The notes: a model not told the origin generated them from the sequence alone. DNA of 64,000 nucleotides from Halapricum hydrolyticum (GCA_025517565.1 JAOPKD010000015.1:1-64000); one strand, 5' to 3'. Positions 24,538 through 33,374 are shown, numbered from the stretch's first letter. Numbers and translations are program-made.

Positions 24538-25041
24538 CTAGAGCAGGTACCGGTCGGGATCGGACCCGAGATCGATAAACCCGTCAGCCGCCGCGATGAG
24601 GTCCTCGGCGGTCGACTCCTCGAACGCGATGACGTCCACCCGGACGCCCTCGTGCTGGAGGTGTCTGCAGAGCCTGGTGAAGTCACCGTCGCCGGTGCAC
24701 AGTGCGACGGCGTCGACGTGGTTGGCCAGCGAGACGGCGTCGAGGCTCATCCCGACGTCCCAGTCGGCCTTCTTCGAGCCGTCGCCGAACGTCCGGATCT
24801 CCTTGATGCGGGTCTCGAAGCCGATGTCGACCAGCGCGTCGAAAAACGACTCCTCTTCGGGCGCGTTTGCCTTGATCACGTAGGCGATCGCCCGGGTCAG
24901 CGACCGGCCGTCGACCGCCGCGTCGAGCAACTCCGCGTAGTCGATGTTGCGCTCGTGGAGGCTCCTGGCGGTGTGATAGAGGTTCTGAGAATCCGCGAGG
25001 ACCGCGACCCGCTGTGTCTCGTGGGTTTCGTTTCTGGTCAT
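24538..25041 (-). CDS. NYN domain (LabA/DUF88-type) putative ribonuclease
   Basis: The 167-residue protein is a single PIN-like NYN domain: VAVLADSQNLYHTAR holds the first acidic residue, KKADWDVGMSLDAV the middle Asp pair, and VDAVALCTGDGDFTRLCRHL the last (TGDGDF). These acidic residues bind metal in PIN/NYN nucleases. LabA-like proteins are often encoded singly and their targets are unknown. The ATG at 25041 (MTRNETHET) is chosen because the upstream in-frame extension is AT-rich and unlike the family. The gene converges with the small membrane protein. Confidence 0.85.
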   Translation of the reverse strand: MTRNETHETQRVAVLADSQNLYHTARSLHERNIDYAELLDAAVDGRSLTRAIAYVIKANAPEEESFFDALVDIGFETRIKEIRTFGDGSKKADWDVGMSLDAVSLANHVDAVALCTGDGDFTRLCRHLQHEGVRVDVIAFEESTAEDLIAAADGFIDLGSDPDRYLL

Positions 25042-25240
25042 TGCGTGGCGTTCCTCGGGCCATCCTGAAAGCGCTTGTGACTCATCCACGTGAATTGTAT
25101 TGCTGTGATCGGACACGCACGGCTGTCGCAGCGCAGCAATAAACATATAGGATATTGTAAAAATATAAAATATGTCATGAACATCCCGGATACCTATGTA
25201 GATCGAAAGTGAGGGCCTCATGGGCTGAGAATCCACAACC

Positions 25241-25292
25241 ACTGTCGTTGTAGTGAATATCTCGACGGTATTCGAACTACAACAACGACAGT
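25241..25292. promoter_or_regulatory. Long inverted repeat upstream of the TrmB-like gene
   Basis: ACTGTCGTTGTAGT pairs with ACTACAACAACGACAGT (a three-base bulge), and inside it GAATA pairs with TATTC. The 444-base gap 25042-25485 is AT-rich and otherwise holds only a possible 33-codon ORF. The repeat could be an operator for the adjacent regulator or a diverged member of the dispersed palindrome family. Confidence 0.55.
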
Positions 25293-25344
25293 AGTTAAGA
25301 AAATTGATAAGTCTTATACGTGGTCGGGCTCAACGTAGAATTGT

Positions 25345-25446
25345 ATGATAGCTCAAAAGATAACCGCTGCTGACGACGAACAGTCCACCCAGAACAACGC
25401 CCCCTCCATCGAAGTGTGGCTGATGGCGGTCACCACCGGCGTGTGA
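25345..25446 (+). CDS. Possible 33-residue leader ORF
   Basis: ATG opens MIAQKITAADDEQSTQNNAP and ends VWLMAVTTGV. A TTATA-type element at 25314-25318 lies 27-31 bases before it, as for a leaderless gene. The peptide is not recognised. It ends 39 bases before the TrmB-like gene and may be a leader peptide, a remnant of a longer gene, or chance. Confidence 0.3.
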   Translation: MIAQKITAADDEQSTQNNAPSIEVWLMAVTTGV

Positions 25447-25485
25447 CGACCAAACTGTTTTGCTGACGGACGTTTTCGGCCCTGT

Positions 25486-26556
25486 ATGGACAGCGAGCGA
25501 CTGGTTTCGGTCCTCCAGATCGGCGGGCTCTCGCGCTATCAGGCTCAGGCGTACGTCGCGTTGCTCGAACTCGGGACCGTCTCGGCCGGCGACCTCGCGG
25601 ACGCCAGCGGCGTTCCCCAGCCCCGGATATACGACGTCTTGCGGGACCTCGAGGCCGACGGGTACGTCGAGACGTACGAGGGCGAGACCTTGCAGGCCCG
25701 GGTCCACGATCCGGGCGCGCTCGTCTCGGATCTGAGTACCCGGATCGCCCAGTTCCAGTCGGCCACTGACGAGATCGAACACCGCTGGACGGAGCCGGAG
25801 CCGACCGGTCAGGAAGCGGCGATCGTCGCTCAGTTCGAGACCGTACTCACGCGAACGATCGCGTTCATCGAGGACGCCAACAACCACGTCCAGCTGTCGG
25901 TCACGCCAGATCAGATCGAACAGCTCGAGTCCACGCTTCGGGCGGCCCACGAGGATGGTATCCACGTCCAGCTTGCGATCCACTCGTTCAGCGAGGACGA
26001 CTTACCCGACGAGGAGTACCTCGCAGGGCTCTGTACCGAGGCACGCGTCCGTGAGCGACCGGCGGCGTTCCTGGCGCTGATCGACCAGCAGCAGGTCGGC
26101 TACGCGCTTTACGTCGATTCGCCCAGCGAGTACGGCATGCTCATCGACGATCGGGGTCTCGCCTACGTCTTCTCGTGGTTCTTCTCGACGATGCTGTGGG
26201 AGCTGTGGGACACTCACTACGACGGCCGTTCGAGCGACCCTCCGTTGCGATACTTCGAGATCAGGCGGGCTATCCCCGAGATCGAACCGCTGCTCGAAGA
26301 GGGTGCGACTGTCCACGTCCGGATCACGGGCCAGTGGGTCGACAGTCGCCGTCCCTGCCAGCTCGTCGGCACCGTCTCCGAGGTCACCTACGAGGGCAAG
26401 CACCTCGACGAAGGGCCGATCACGCTCAGGGACCTCGTCGGCAAGGCCAGTCTCGTCGTCGATACCGACGGCGGTGCGTTCTCTGTCGGTGGTATGGGCA
26501 CGCACCTGGAGGACGTCGAGATCGACCAGATCGTCGTCGAGGAGATCGCACTCTAG
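25486..26556 (+). CDS. TrmB family transcriptional regulator
   Basis: The 356-residue protein has an N-terminal winged helix (YQAQAYVALLELGTVSAGDLADASGVPQPRIYDVLRDLE, about residues 19-60), a coiled linker, a phospholipase-D-like middle (HVQLSVTPDQIEQLE) and a C-terminal TrmB ligand-binding domain (from about 280). TrmB proteins sense sugars and control sugar uptake, glycolysis and gluconeogenesis. No sugar transporter is adjacent, but a glucan phosphorylase gene lies 2 kb on and pgk/GAPDH genes are elsewhere in the window. The inverted repeat upstream may be its own operator. It overlaps the convergent peptidase gene by four bases. Confidence 0.88.
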   Translation: MDSERLVSVLQIGGLSRYQAQAYVALLELGTVSAGDLADASGVPQPRIYDVLRDLEADGYVETYEGETLQARVHDPGALVSDLSTRIAQFQSATDEIEHRWTEPEPTGQEAAIVAQFETVLTRTIAFIEDANNHVQLSVTPDQIEQLESTLRAAHEDGIHVQLAIHSFSEDDLPDEEYLAGLCTEARVRERPAAFLALIDQQQVGYALYVDSPSEYGMLIDDRGLAYVFSWFFSTMLWELWDTHYDGRSSDPPLRYFEIRRAIPEIEPLLEEGATVHVRITGQWVDSRRPCQLVGTVSEVTYEGKHLDEGPITLRDLVGKASLVVDTDGGAFSVGGMGTHLEDVEIDQIVVEEIAL

Positions 26557-27503
26557 AGCGTCGGCAACTCGACTTCCTCGCCGTCGGCGTACACCGTCGG
26601 CTCGCGGACGATCCCGTCCAGGTGCAGCGGCGCTTCGGTGTCTCCCCCGATTGAGGCGTCGTCGCCGATCGCGAAGTGGACTGTCCCCCCCGCTTTCTCG
26701 TCGAGCAACACCGAGCCGAGCAACTGCTCGACGGCGACGTTCGTCCCGATCCCCAGTTCGGCGAGGTTGTACGCGGCGTCACCGACTTCCTCGGCCGCCT
26801 CTTCGACCTGCCCTCGGATCGCGTTGTCCTCGATCGCGGTGACCTGCCCGTCCTCGACGTCGAACGCGACCGTCTGGCCGTCTTCGAGCAATCCGTGAGG
26901 GCGCATCGTCCCGTCGACGACGACGCGTCCGTCGGCGGTCTCGGGACTGACGAACACCTCGCCGGCGGGCAGGTTCGAGAACGAACCGGGTTCGTGGACG
27001 ATTCCGGTGTCTTCCCGCCACTCTCGACCGCCGGGTTCGAGCGTGATGTCCGTCCCCGACGGTGCGGTCACGCGGATCTCCGTCGCGTCGCCGACCGCTG
27101 TGAGCATCTCTTCGCAGTGCTGGCGGATCGATTCGTAGTCGGCGTCCAGCCCTTGCGTGAACACCTCGTCGGTGATTCCCGGGAGCGTCGCCACCCGGGC
27201 ACCGCCCTCGGTGGCCGCCGAGCGTGCCCGGGTGTGGCTGAGGCTCTTGGTCGTCGGCGCGAGCAACACGTCCGGTTCGCGCATGGCCGCCGCGACCGTC
27301 GCCGGAGGTTCCTCGCCGTGCTGGTCGCCCGGCGGATACCGGACGATGGTCACGTCGTCGGTGATCTCGCTCGCGACGTCGTACAGCACCTTGCCGATCT
27401 TCCAGCGTTTGTCGTCAGTCACGATCCCGCAGGACTCTCCCGCTTGCAGTCCCATGCACTGGTTCAGCGCCGTCTCGGCCGCGACGCGGAGGTCGTCGGT
27501 CAT
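26553..27503 (-). CDS. M29-like aminopeptidase family protein
   Basis: The 316-residue protein resembles the aminopeptidase T (M29) superfamily: an N-terminal Rossmann-like half (NQCMGLQAGESCGIVTDDKR, DVLLAPTTKSLSHTRAR) and a C-terminal metal-binding half with LPAGEVFVSPETADGRVVVDGTM, ELGIGTN and GTVHFAIGDDASIGGD. Conserved Glu and His residues of the dinuclear metal site appear in these phrases. Substrate unknown; a leucyl-aminopeptidase label is common for it in haloarchaea. It runs toward the TrmB-like gene and overlaps its end by four bases. Confidence 0.8.
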   Translation of the reverse strand: MTDDLRVAAETALNQCMGLQAGESCGIVTDDKRWKIGKVLYDVASEITDDVTIVRYPPGDQHGEEPPATVAAAMREPDVLLAPTTKSLSHTRARSAATEGGARVATLPGITDEVFTQGLDADYESIRQHCEEMLTAVGDATEIRVTAPSGTDITLEPGGREWREDTGIVHEPGSFSNLPAGEVFVSPETADGRVVVDGTMRPHGLLEDGQTVAFDVEDGQVTAIEDNAIRGQVEEAAEEVGDAAYNLAELGIGTNVAVEQLLGSVLLDEKAGGTVHFAIGDDASIGGDTEAPLHLDGIVREPTVYADGEEVELPTL

Positions 27504-27535
27504 AGACTGATCTGCGGGCGGGACGAGGATAGGCG

Positions 27536-27754
27536 TTACGAGAAATCCGAGGCGAACGAGTCGTCATCATGGGGATTGTCCCTTCCGCATCGACCGCGGG
27601 GCGGTCGGAGCGGCACATCGGTACAATCACCCGTATCAGTCGAGAGCCGGTTGAATTCGGTGCCGAAACTGTACACGTAGCGAACCTCGCTGTGGCGGGT
27701 GCCTGCGACGAGGATTGCGTCGGCGACCGACAGCCGCGAGACCTGATCGAACAC
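27536..27754 (-). pseudogene. PIN domain (VapC-like) C-terminal remnant
   Basis: The minus strand encodes VSRLSVADAILVAGTRHSEVRYVYSFGTEFNRL, which fits the last third of a VapC toxin: the LSxxDAxxVA helix with its Asp, then YSFDxEF, here with G replacing the terminal Asp. The first two acidic residues of the nuclease site are missing because the gene is truncated just downstream of a palindromic repeat (27757-27836). No antitoxin is next to it. I infer a dead toxin fragment. The rest of 27504-27848 is the repeat and nothing else recognised. Confidence 0.5.
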
Positions 27755-27756
27755 TC

Positions 27757-27836
27757 ATACTGGTGGCTATAAGTTCGTAAAGATATCCGGCACGCCGTCG
27801 TGCCGGATCACTTCGAAATGTTATAGCCACCAGTAT
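27757..27836. repeat. 80-bp palindromic repeat, copy A
   Basis: Terminal inverted repeats ATACTGGTGGCTATAA and TTATAGCCACCAGTAT flank an inner palindrome (ATCCGGCAC..GTGCCGGAT) and a TTCGAAATG motif. It has the same 80-bp length and layout as the copy at 38302-38381. It lies between the PIN remnant and the YfcE-like gene. Confidence 0.8.
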
Positions 27837-27848
27837 CACACTACCGCG

Positions 27849-28340
27849 TCATCCGAGATCGTGGAACTCGACGTCGCCGGTCTCGGTGTCGAGGACGATC
27901 GCTGCCGGGTCTTCGGGTGCATCGGGGATCGGGATCCCGCCTGGATTGAGATGGACCGTCTCCCCACGGCGTTCGTTGATGCGTTCGTGGGTGTGGCCCC
28001 GGCAGACGTAATCGTAGGTACCACACTCGAGCAACGCGTCGACGATCGGTTCGCTCGTGCCGTGATAGACAGCGAATTCTACGTCGCCGAGCGTGAGTTC
28101 GCCCATCTCCCCGAGATACGTGCCGAACCCCCCGACGGTGCGTTCGAGCGCCCATTCGCCGTCGTTGTTCCCCCGCACGGCGTAGAAGTCGAACCCCGAC
28201 TCGAACGGCGTCGCCGAGAACGGGGCGACGATGTCGCCACAGTGGATCACCGCGTCGACGTCTTCCTGTTCGAACGTCCCGACCGCCCGCTCGACGATAC
28301 CACCGTTGTCGTGGGTATCCGAGACGATACCGACTTTCAT
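27849..28340 (-). CDS. YfcE/MJ0936-type metallophosphoesterase
   Basis: The 163-residue calcineurin-like phosphodiesterase has the complete dimetal motif set: GIVSDTHDN (Asp, His), IHCGDIV (Asp), RGNNDGEWA (Asn), VYHGT (His) and CRGHTHERI (two His). Single-domain members of this family hydrolyse phosphodiesters such as cyclic nucleotides or model substrates. The cellular substrate here is unknown. The ATG at 28340 (MKVGIVSD) begins directly with the first strand. It is divergent from the glucan phosphorylase gene. Confidence 0.88.
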   Translation of the reverse strand: MKVGIVSDTHDNGGIVERAVGTFEQEDVDAVIHCGDIVAPFSATPFESGFDFYAVRGNNDGEWALERTVGGFGTYLGEMGELTLGDVEFAVYHGTSEPIVDALLECGTYDYVCRGHTHERINERRGETVHLNPGGIPIPDAPEDPAAIVLDTETGDVEFHDLG

Positions 28341-28495
28341 AACGGGTGGTTCGACCCCCAGTAGCAAAAAGGTCGTTTCCCTACCCTCGGATCGCCCCTC
28401 ACTGGCGCAGAATCGATTATACCCTCTCTAATCGCTTGAGAATAGCTGGAACCCGCATCGCAGGGGCTAAACGACCCCTCCGTGAACGTCAGCGT

Positions 28496-30199
28496 ATGCC
28501 GGCAACGCAGCCTGACGGTACGATCGCGTACTTCAGCATGGAGTATGGTCTGGAGAACGGAATGAACACTTACAACGGCGGGTTGGGGATCCTCGCGGGC
28601 GACGTCGTCCGCGGCTTCGCCGATCTGAACGTCGACGCCGTCGGTCTCACGTTGCTCAACGATCACGGGCTCGGGAAACAGTACATCGACGAGCACGGCG
28701 CCCAGCATATCGAGCCGGCTCCGTGGCCGGTCGAAGAGTTCTGTGAGCCGCTCGATGCGACGGTATCGATGACGCTCGACGATCAGGAGATCACGATCGG
28801 TGCCTGGCGCTACGACGTCGAATCCGAGCACGGTGGCACTGTTCCGGTCATCATGCTCGATACCGACCGCGAGGAGAACCCCCACTGGGTCCGCGAACTG
28901 ACTCGCCGCGTCTACGCCCCCGGGAAGGACGACCGGTTCAAACTCGCCGTCTACCTCGTCTTGGGTATCGGCGGCGTCCGGATGCTCGACGAGCTGGGCT
29001 ACGACGTCGCGACCTACCACATGAACGAGGGTCACGCGAGCTTCCTCACGCTCGAGTTGCTCGATCGCCACGATCTCGACGCCGATGCGGTCCGCGAGCA
29101 GTGCGTCTTCACGACCCACACTCCGGTCGCGGCCGCGCACGACGAGTATCCGATCGACATGCTCTACGACCTGCTCGCCGACGACCTCGTCCCGATGTAC
29201 GCCATTCGCGAATACAGTCCCCGCGGGAAGGTCCACACGACGCGGCTCGCGCTGAACCTCTCGCGATACGTCAACGGCGTCGCCAAGCGCCACCAGGAAG
29301 TCTCCCGGGAGATGTTCCCCGAGCACGCCGAGAATATCGACGCCGTCACCAACGGCGCTCACGTGCCGACGTGGGTCGGTGACCACGTCGCCGAGGTCTT
29401 CGACGAGAACATGCGGAACTGGCGGCGCTTCCCCGGAAAACTCCAGCACGCCACGCTCATCGACGACGAGCCCCTCTGGGAGGCCCACCAGGCCCAGAAG
29501 CAGGAACTCATCGACTACGTCGCCGAGCGCCAGGGCGTCGAACTCGACCCGGACGTGCTGACGCTCGGGTTCGCCCGCCGCGCCGTCCCGTACAAGCGCG
29601 CTCCCTTGCTGTTCGAGAACGTCGAACGCCTGCGCGAGGTCATCGCCCGCTCGGGCGACATTCAGGTCGTCTACGCCGGCAAGGCGTTCCCCGGTGACCC
29701 CCGCGGCCGGGAGATCATCCAGGAGATCTACGGGTACGCCGATCAGCTCTCCGAGGAGATCACCATCACGTATCTCGAAGACTACGACATGGAGATGGGG
29801 GCGAAACTCACCTCCGGCGTCGACGTCTGGCTGAACAACCCCCGTCGACCGCGGGAGGCTTCGGGTACCTCCGGGATGAAAGCCGCGTTCAACGGCGTCC
29901 CGCAGTTCTCGACGATCGACGGCTGGTGGGTCGAAGGCCACATCGAGGGCGAGACCGGCTGGTCGATCGGCCCCGAGCCCCACAGCCCGCGCGAAGAGCG
30001 GATGACCGACGCAAAGGAGACGCTGGTCGACTCGACTGCCCTGTACGACAAGCTCGAAGGGAAAGTCTTGCCGACCTACTACGACGACCGCGAGAAGTGG
30101 GTCGACATCATGCGCAACGCCATCGCCTTCAACGGCTCGCGCTATCACGCCCGACGGATGATGGAGGAGTATCTGGCCGACGCGTACGCGCCGGAGTAG
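28496..30199 (+). CDS. glgP: Alpha-glucan phosphorylase
   Basis: The enzyme releases glucose-1-phosphate from alpha-1,4-glucan using a PLP cofactor. At 567 residues it is the short form (GT35, archaeal/Thermotoga type). Visible motifs are FSMEYGLENGMNTYNGGLGILAGD near the start, HMNEGHASFL, FTTHTPVAAAHD, FARRAVPYKRA, and the PLP site EASGTSGMKAAFNG with Lys462. The ATG at 28496 (MPATQPDG) is taken because the preceding frame overlaps the divergent gene's promoter. It indicates stored glucan or scavenged maltodextrin use. No glycogen synthase or branching enzyme gene lies in the window. Confidence 0.92.
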   Translation: MPATQPDGTIAYFSMEYGLENGMNTYNGGLGILAGDVVRGFADLNVDAVGLTLLNDHGLGKQYIDEHGAQHIEPAPWPVEEFCEPLDATVSMTLDDQEITIGAWRYDVESEHGGTVPVIMLDTDREENPHWVRELTRRVYAPGKDDRFKLAVYLVLGIGGVRMLDELGYDVATYHMNEGHASFLTLELLDRHDLDADAVREQCVFTTHTPVAAAHDEYPIDMLYDLLADDLVPMYAIREYSPRGKVHTTRLALNLSRYVNGVAKRHQEVSREMFPEHAENIDAVTNGAHVPTWVGDHVAEVFDENMRNWRRFPGKLQHATLIDDEPLWEAHQAQKQELIDYVAERQGVELDPDVLTLGFARRAVPYKRAPLLFENVERLREVIARSGDIQVVYAGKAFPGDPRGREIIQEIYGYADQLSEEITITYLEDYDMEMGAKLTSGVDVWLNNPRRPREASGTSGMKAAFNGVPQFSTIDGWWVEGHIEGETGWSIGPEPHSPREERMTDAKETLVDSTALYDKLEGKVLPTYYDDREKWVDIMRNAIAFNGSRYHARRMMEEYLADAYAPE

Positions 30200-30235
30200 T
30201 CGCTACTGCTGGGCGGACACAGTCAAACTTCGACG

Positions 30236-31108
30236 TCACTTTTCGGCCGAAACGATCAACACCGGCGTTTCGGCGACGCGCAGCACCCGATCGGCGACGT
30301 TCCCGATGAGCTGTCGGCGCAGCCCCGTCCGGCCGTGAGAAGCCATGACGATCAGGCCGGCTCCGGTCTCGCTGGCGAAGGACCCGATCACCTCGTGTGC
30401 GATTCCACGCTCGACGGCCGTCTCGACGGGGATGTCGGGGGCCCGTCGCTCGATCGTCGCCGCGAGTTCGGTGACGATCGTCTCGCCCTCCTTTTCCAGG
30501 CGTTCTAGGAACTCCTGTGTGACGCCGCCGGCACTGAAGCTCCCACCGGCGGCCTGCACGTCGACCACGGTGAGAACTGCGAGTTCGGCGTCGAACGCTC
30601 GTGCGAGATCGGTCGCTTCTGGTACGGCGGCCGCTGCGTTCTCGCTCCCGTCGGTCGGCACCACCAGTCGCGAGGGGTTCGCGGCCGCTCCGTCGGTCCC
30701 GAGCGGTACGACCAGTACCGGTGGGTCGGCGCGGTGGACGACCGTCTCGGTGACGCCCCCCAGCAATCGATCGCGGAGATTGTGATGACCCTGTCGTCCC
30801 ATCACGATCAGATCGGCGTCGATCTCGCTTGCAGCCGAGACGATCTCTTCGCCGGGCGTCCCCTCCCGCAGATGCGTTTCGACGTCGTCTCGTTCGTCTG
30901 CCAGCTCGAGCGTCGACTCCAGGATCGATTCGCCGTGCTCGCGACGCTCGGCGACGCTCAGACGCCCCCCAACCGTCTGGAGCGTCGTGTCGACGACGTG
31001 AACGAGATCGATCGATGCGCCCGTCGCCGCCGCGAACGCGAATCCGTACGCCGCCGCGTCTCGGCCGCACTGACTCCCGTCGACGGGAACGAGTATCCGA
31101 TCGTACAT
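30236..31108 (-). CDS. Tandem universal stress protein (UspA)
   Basis: The 290-residue protein contains two Usp domains: MYDRILVPVDGSQCGRDAAAY to about residue 145, and RLVVPTDGSENAAAAVPEA to the end. The ATP-binding glycine pattern is visible in each, as GRQGHHNLRDRLLGGVTETV and SHGRTGLRRQLIGNVADRVL. Tandem UspA proteins are common in haloarchaea and their roles are mostly unknown. The ATG at 31108 starts directly with the first strand. It converges with glgP. Confidence 0.9.
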   Translation of the reverse strand: MYDRILVPVDGSQCGRDAAAYGFAFAAATGASIDLVHVVDTTLQTVGGRLSVAERREHGESILESTLELADERDDVETHLREGTPGEEIVSAASEIDADLIVMGRQGHHNLRDRLLGGVTETVVHRADPPVLVVPLGTDGAAANPSRLVVPTDGSENAAAAVPEATDLARAFDAELAVLTVVDVQAAGGSFSAGGVTQEFLERLEKEGETIVTELAATIERRAPDIPVETAVERGIAHEVIGSFASETGAGLIVMASHGRTGLRRQLIGNVADRVLRVAETPVLIVSAEK

Positions 31109-31168
31109 ACTCGGTAGTACGACGCCCGAACCCATAGTACTGCGTGCGCTATCCAGACAGCGGATCGA

Positions 31169-31498
31169 TCACGCCGTGTACGTCCGAATCCCACCGATAC
31201 GGCCGCGATCGAACGTCAGCACGTCGACGAACGCCGTGATCTGTTCGCCGTCGGCGGCGAGCAACCGTCCTTCGACCGCGAGGCCCGCGTCGCTCTCGTA
31301 GATCGCGTCGATCGGGTGCGTTGTCTCGGTCTGGGGCCGCTCCTCGCGCATGAACGTGACGAACCGGTCGCGACCCTCGAGCGTCATGTCGGGTCGTCGC
31401 TGGACGAACGACGGCGTCAACACCGACCGCAACGTCTCGTAGTCGTGCCTGTCGAGTGACCGATAGTACGTTCGGGCTGTTCCGACACGGTCGTCCAT
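31169..31498 (-). CDS. NTF2/SnoaL-like protein
   Basis: This 109-residue protein shows the NTF2-like cone fold pattern: a long first helix (RTYYRSLDRHDYETLRSVLTPSF), the GRDRFVTFMREERP helix and the closing strands LTFDRGRIGGIRTYTA. Such small domains include polyketide cyclases, isomerases and stress proteins; no catalytic residues allow a call here. It precedes the UspA gene in the same direction and follows the peroxiredoxin gene, so the three may form a stress-related run. Confidence 0.8.
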   Translation of the reverse strand: MDDRVGTARTYYRSLDRHDYETLRSVLTPSFVQRRPDMTLEGRDRFVTFMREERPQTETTHPIDAIYESDAGLAVEGRLLAADGEQITAFVDVLTFDRGRIGGIRTYTA

Positions 31499-31553
31499 AC
31501 CGGTGGTGGGAACCCGAGCCACTAGAACCTCTCGCCGTCGCGGTGCTTCTCTC

Positions 31554-32810
31554 TCACTCGTCGTCTTCGAGTTCAGCGGCGATCTCGGCGACCTCTTCGT
31601 CGGTGATGTCCGAGCTATCGGATTCGTCGGACTGCTTGGTGTCCGATTCAGCCTGCTCGTCGTCTGCCGCTTCCCCGTCGAGGTCGCCGACGGCCTCGGC
31701 GATCTGGTCCTCTCCGGCCCCATCCGCCTCGCCCATCTCGACGCCTTTCCCGCCGTACTCGCGGGCCCGACGCCCGGCGTCGGTCTCCAGTCCGCGCGCT
31801 TCGACCTCGTCTCCGTCGTCGATCTCTACCTCTTCGACTTCGAGATCGATCCCACCCGCGGGCTCGTCGTCACTCGCCTGCTCGTCGCGGATCTCGTCCA
31901 TGACTGACGTGTCTTCTTCCGGCTGGAGGACGATCTCGCCGCCCTCGTCGACGATGTCGTCCGGGTCGATCGGCTCTTCGAGGTCCCGCGCGGTCTCGAG
32001 CGGCGCTTCGGCGTCTTCCCGGTAGGCCGTCCCCTCCTGTCCGTTTCCGCTGGAGAACTCGTCGGCGGCGGATGCCAGCCAGTCGGCCGCCTGCCACAGT
32101 GCGTTTGCCTTGCTCTTCGCGCGATCGAACGGCTCGTCTAGCACGGCCGTCTCGCTGAACCGATAGGCCGTGTCGAACTCCTCGGCGGCTTCTTCGAACT
32201 CCTCGCGAGCCCGTTCGAAGTCGCTTCTGGCGAGCATCCACTCGCGGTCGCTGAAGGCGTCCATTGCACTGGTGAACGCGCGTCGCCCTTCGACGTAGTG
32301 GGCGTGTCCGACCCGATACCGCGAGAGCGCCGTCGAGTCGCCCCCGATGGCCTCGATCGTCACGCGGATCGGCTCGACCTCCGGCAACTCGTGGGGGTCG
32401 CTGGTGGCCCAGCGATACTGGATCCGACCGTTGAGATCGATCACGAACACCGCACGCTGCACCAGATAGCCCTCCTCGCGGTCGTCGACGACGCCGTAGC
32501 GCTCGGCGACCTCGCGACGCGTGTCGCTCAACAGCGGCACTTTCAGGTCGTACCGATCGGCGAACGCCCGGTGGCTGTAGACGCTGTCGGGCGACACCGC
32601 CAGGATCGTCACGTCCTTTTGCATCGTGAATACGTCGAGCTCGCCGACGTCCGACCCCCTCTCGTCACAGGCCGGGTTGAAATCCGCCGGGTAGAACATG
32701 AGCACGATCACGTCCTCGCCCAGCAGATCCGAGAGTGACCGGGTGTCGAGGTCCCCACCCGCTACTGCCGGCAGTTCGAACGATGGCGCTCGCTCCCCCA
32801 GCGTCACCAT
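31554..32810 (-). CDS. Peroxiredoxin-like protein with haloarchaeal C-terminal extension
   Basis: The N-terminal 150 residues form an AhpC/TSA thioredoxin fold (TLGERAPSFELPAVAGGDLD, VIVLMFYPADFNPACDERG). The Cys of the active site is kept, but the family Thr/Ser of P-x-x-x-(T/S)-x-x-C is Asn (PADFNPAC), which should weaken peroxidase activity. A helical middle (about 165-245) and a highly acidic disordered tail (about 250-418) follow, ending in repeated Asp/Glu. The ATG at 32810 (MVTLGERAP) is preferred to one four codons upstream. It may be a redox sensor or scaffold rather than a peroxidase. Confidence 0.8.
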   Translation of the reverse strand: MVTLGERAPSFELPAVAGGDLDTRSLSDLLGEDVIVLMFYPADFNPACDERGSDVGELDVFTMQKDVTILAVSPDSVYSHRAFADRYDLKVPLLSDTRREVAERYGVVDDREEGYLVQRAVFVIDLNGRIQYRWATSDPHELPEVEPIRVTIEAIGGDSTALSRYRVGHAHYVEGRRAFTSAMDAFSDREWMLARSDFERAREEFEEAAEEFDTAYRFSETAVLDEPFDRAKSKANALWQAADWLASAADEFSSGNGQEGTAYREDAEAPLETARDLEEPIDPDDIVDEGGEIVLQPEEDTSVMDEIRDEQASDDEPAGGIDLEVEEVEIDDGDEVEARGLETDAGRRAREYGGKGVEMGEADGAGEDQIAEAVGDLDGEAADDEQAESDTKQSDESDSSDITDEEVAEIAAELEDDE

Positions 32811-32900
32811 GTCTGCGAGCAATCGACGTATCCAGTTAAGACTGCCGGGCGTTCTCTCGCGGATTAACTACTCGTCCGTGGATCGGACCCACGACGTTCG

Positions 32901-33362
32901 CTACCAGTCGAACCCCCGGTGAACGTCCAGTCCCTCGGATTCGAGGATGGGGCCGTCGACGTCGGTGGCACCGCCCTTGCGTTCGATCACTTCCGCGCAC
33001 GGGACGCCGTGCTGTTCGTCGCCCCGGACGGTCGCCAGGGACGCGCCGGAGACGCTGTAGACGACGCGATCCATCCCGGCGTAGTGGATCGCCGCCGCGC
33101 ACATCTCGCATGGTTCGGTGCTAGTGAACATGGTGCACTCCGCCAGCTCTGCAGCGTCGAGCTCGCGGGCCGCCCAGCGCGCGAGTTTGAGCTCCGGATG
33201 GGCCGTGATGTCCTTTTCTGTCACCGTCGTATTCGTCGACCGCCTGACGACCGTCCCGTCGACGACGAGCAGCGACCCGAACGGGGTGTTGCCGTTCGCG
33301 ACCGCCTCGCGTGCCAGATCGATCGCTTCCTCGATGTACCGTTCGTCTTCGCTCACAGGCAT
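32901..33362 (-). CDS. CMP/dCMP-type nucleoside or base deaminase
   Basis: The 153-residue zinc deaminase has the HxE motif (ITAHPELKLAR, zinc His and catalytic Glu) and the PCxxC motif (STEPCEMCAAAIHYAGMDRVVY). The layout matches the guanine deaminase/TadA branch (AREAVANGNTPFGSLLV). Substrate choice between guanine, cytosine and tRNA adenosine cannot be settled from the sequence. It is 12 bases downstream of the FAD oxidoreductase gene in the same direction, so the two are probably co-transcribed. Confidence 0.88.
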   Translation of the reverse strand: MPVSEDERYIEEAIDLAREAVANGNTPFGSLLVVDGTVVRRSTNTTVTEKDITAHPELKLARWAARELDAAELAECTMFTSTEPCEMCAAAIHYAGMDRVVYSVSGASLATVRGDEQHGVPCAEVIERKGGATDVDGPILESEGLDVHRGFDW

Positions 33363-33374
33363 CGTTTCCGGTAG

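Noticed and set aside
28337..30148. 603-codon minus-strand frame opposite glgP
   Set aside because: Antisense to a clear glucan phosphorylase; Val/Asp/Arg-rich composition typical of mirror frames and no recognisable motif.
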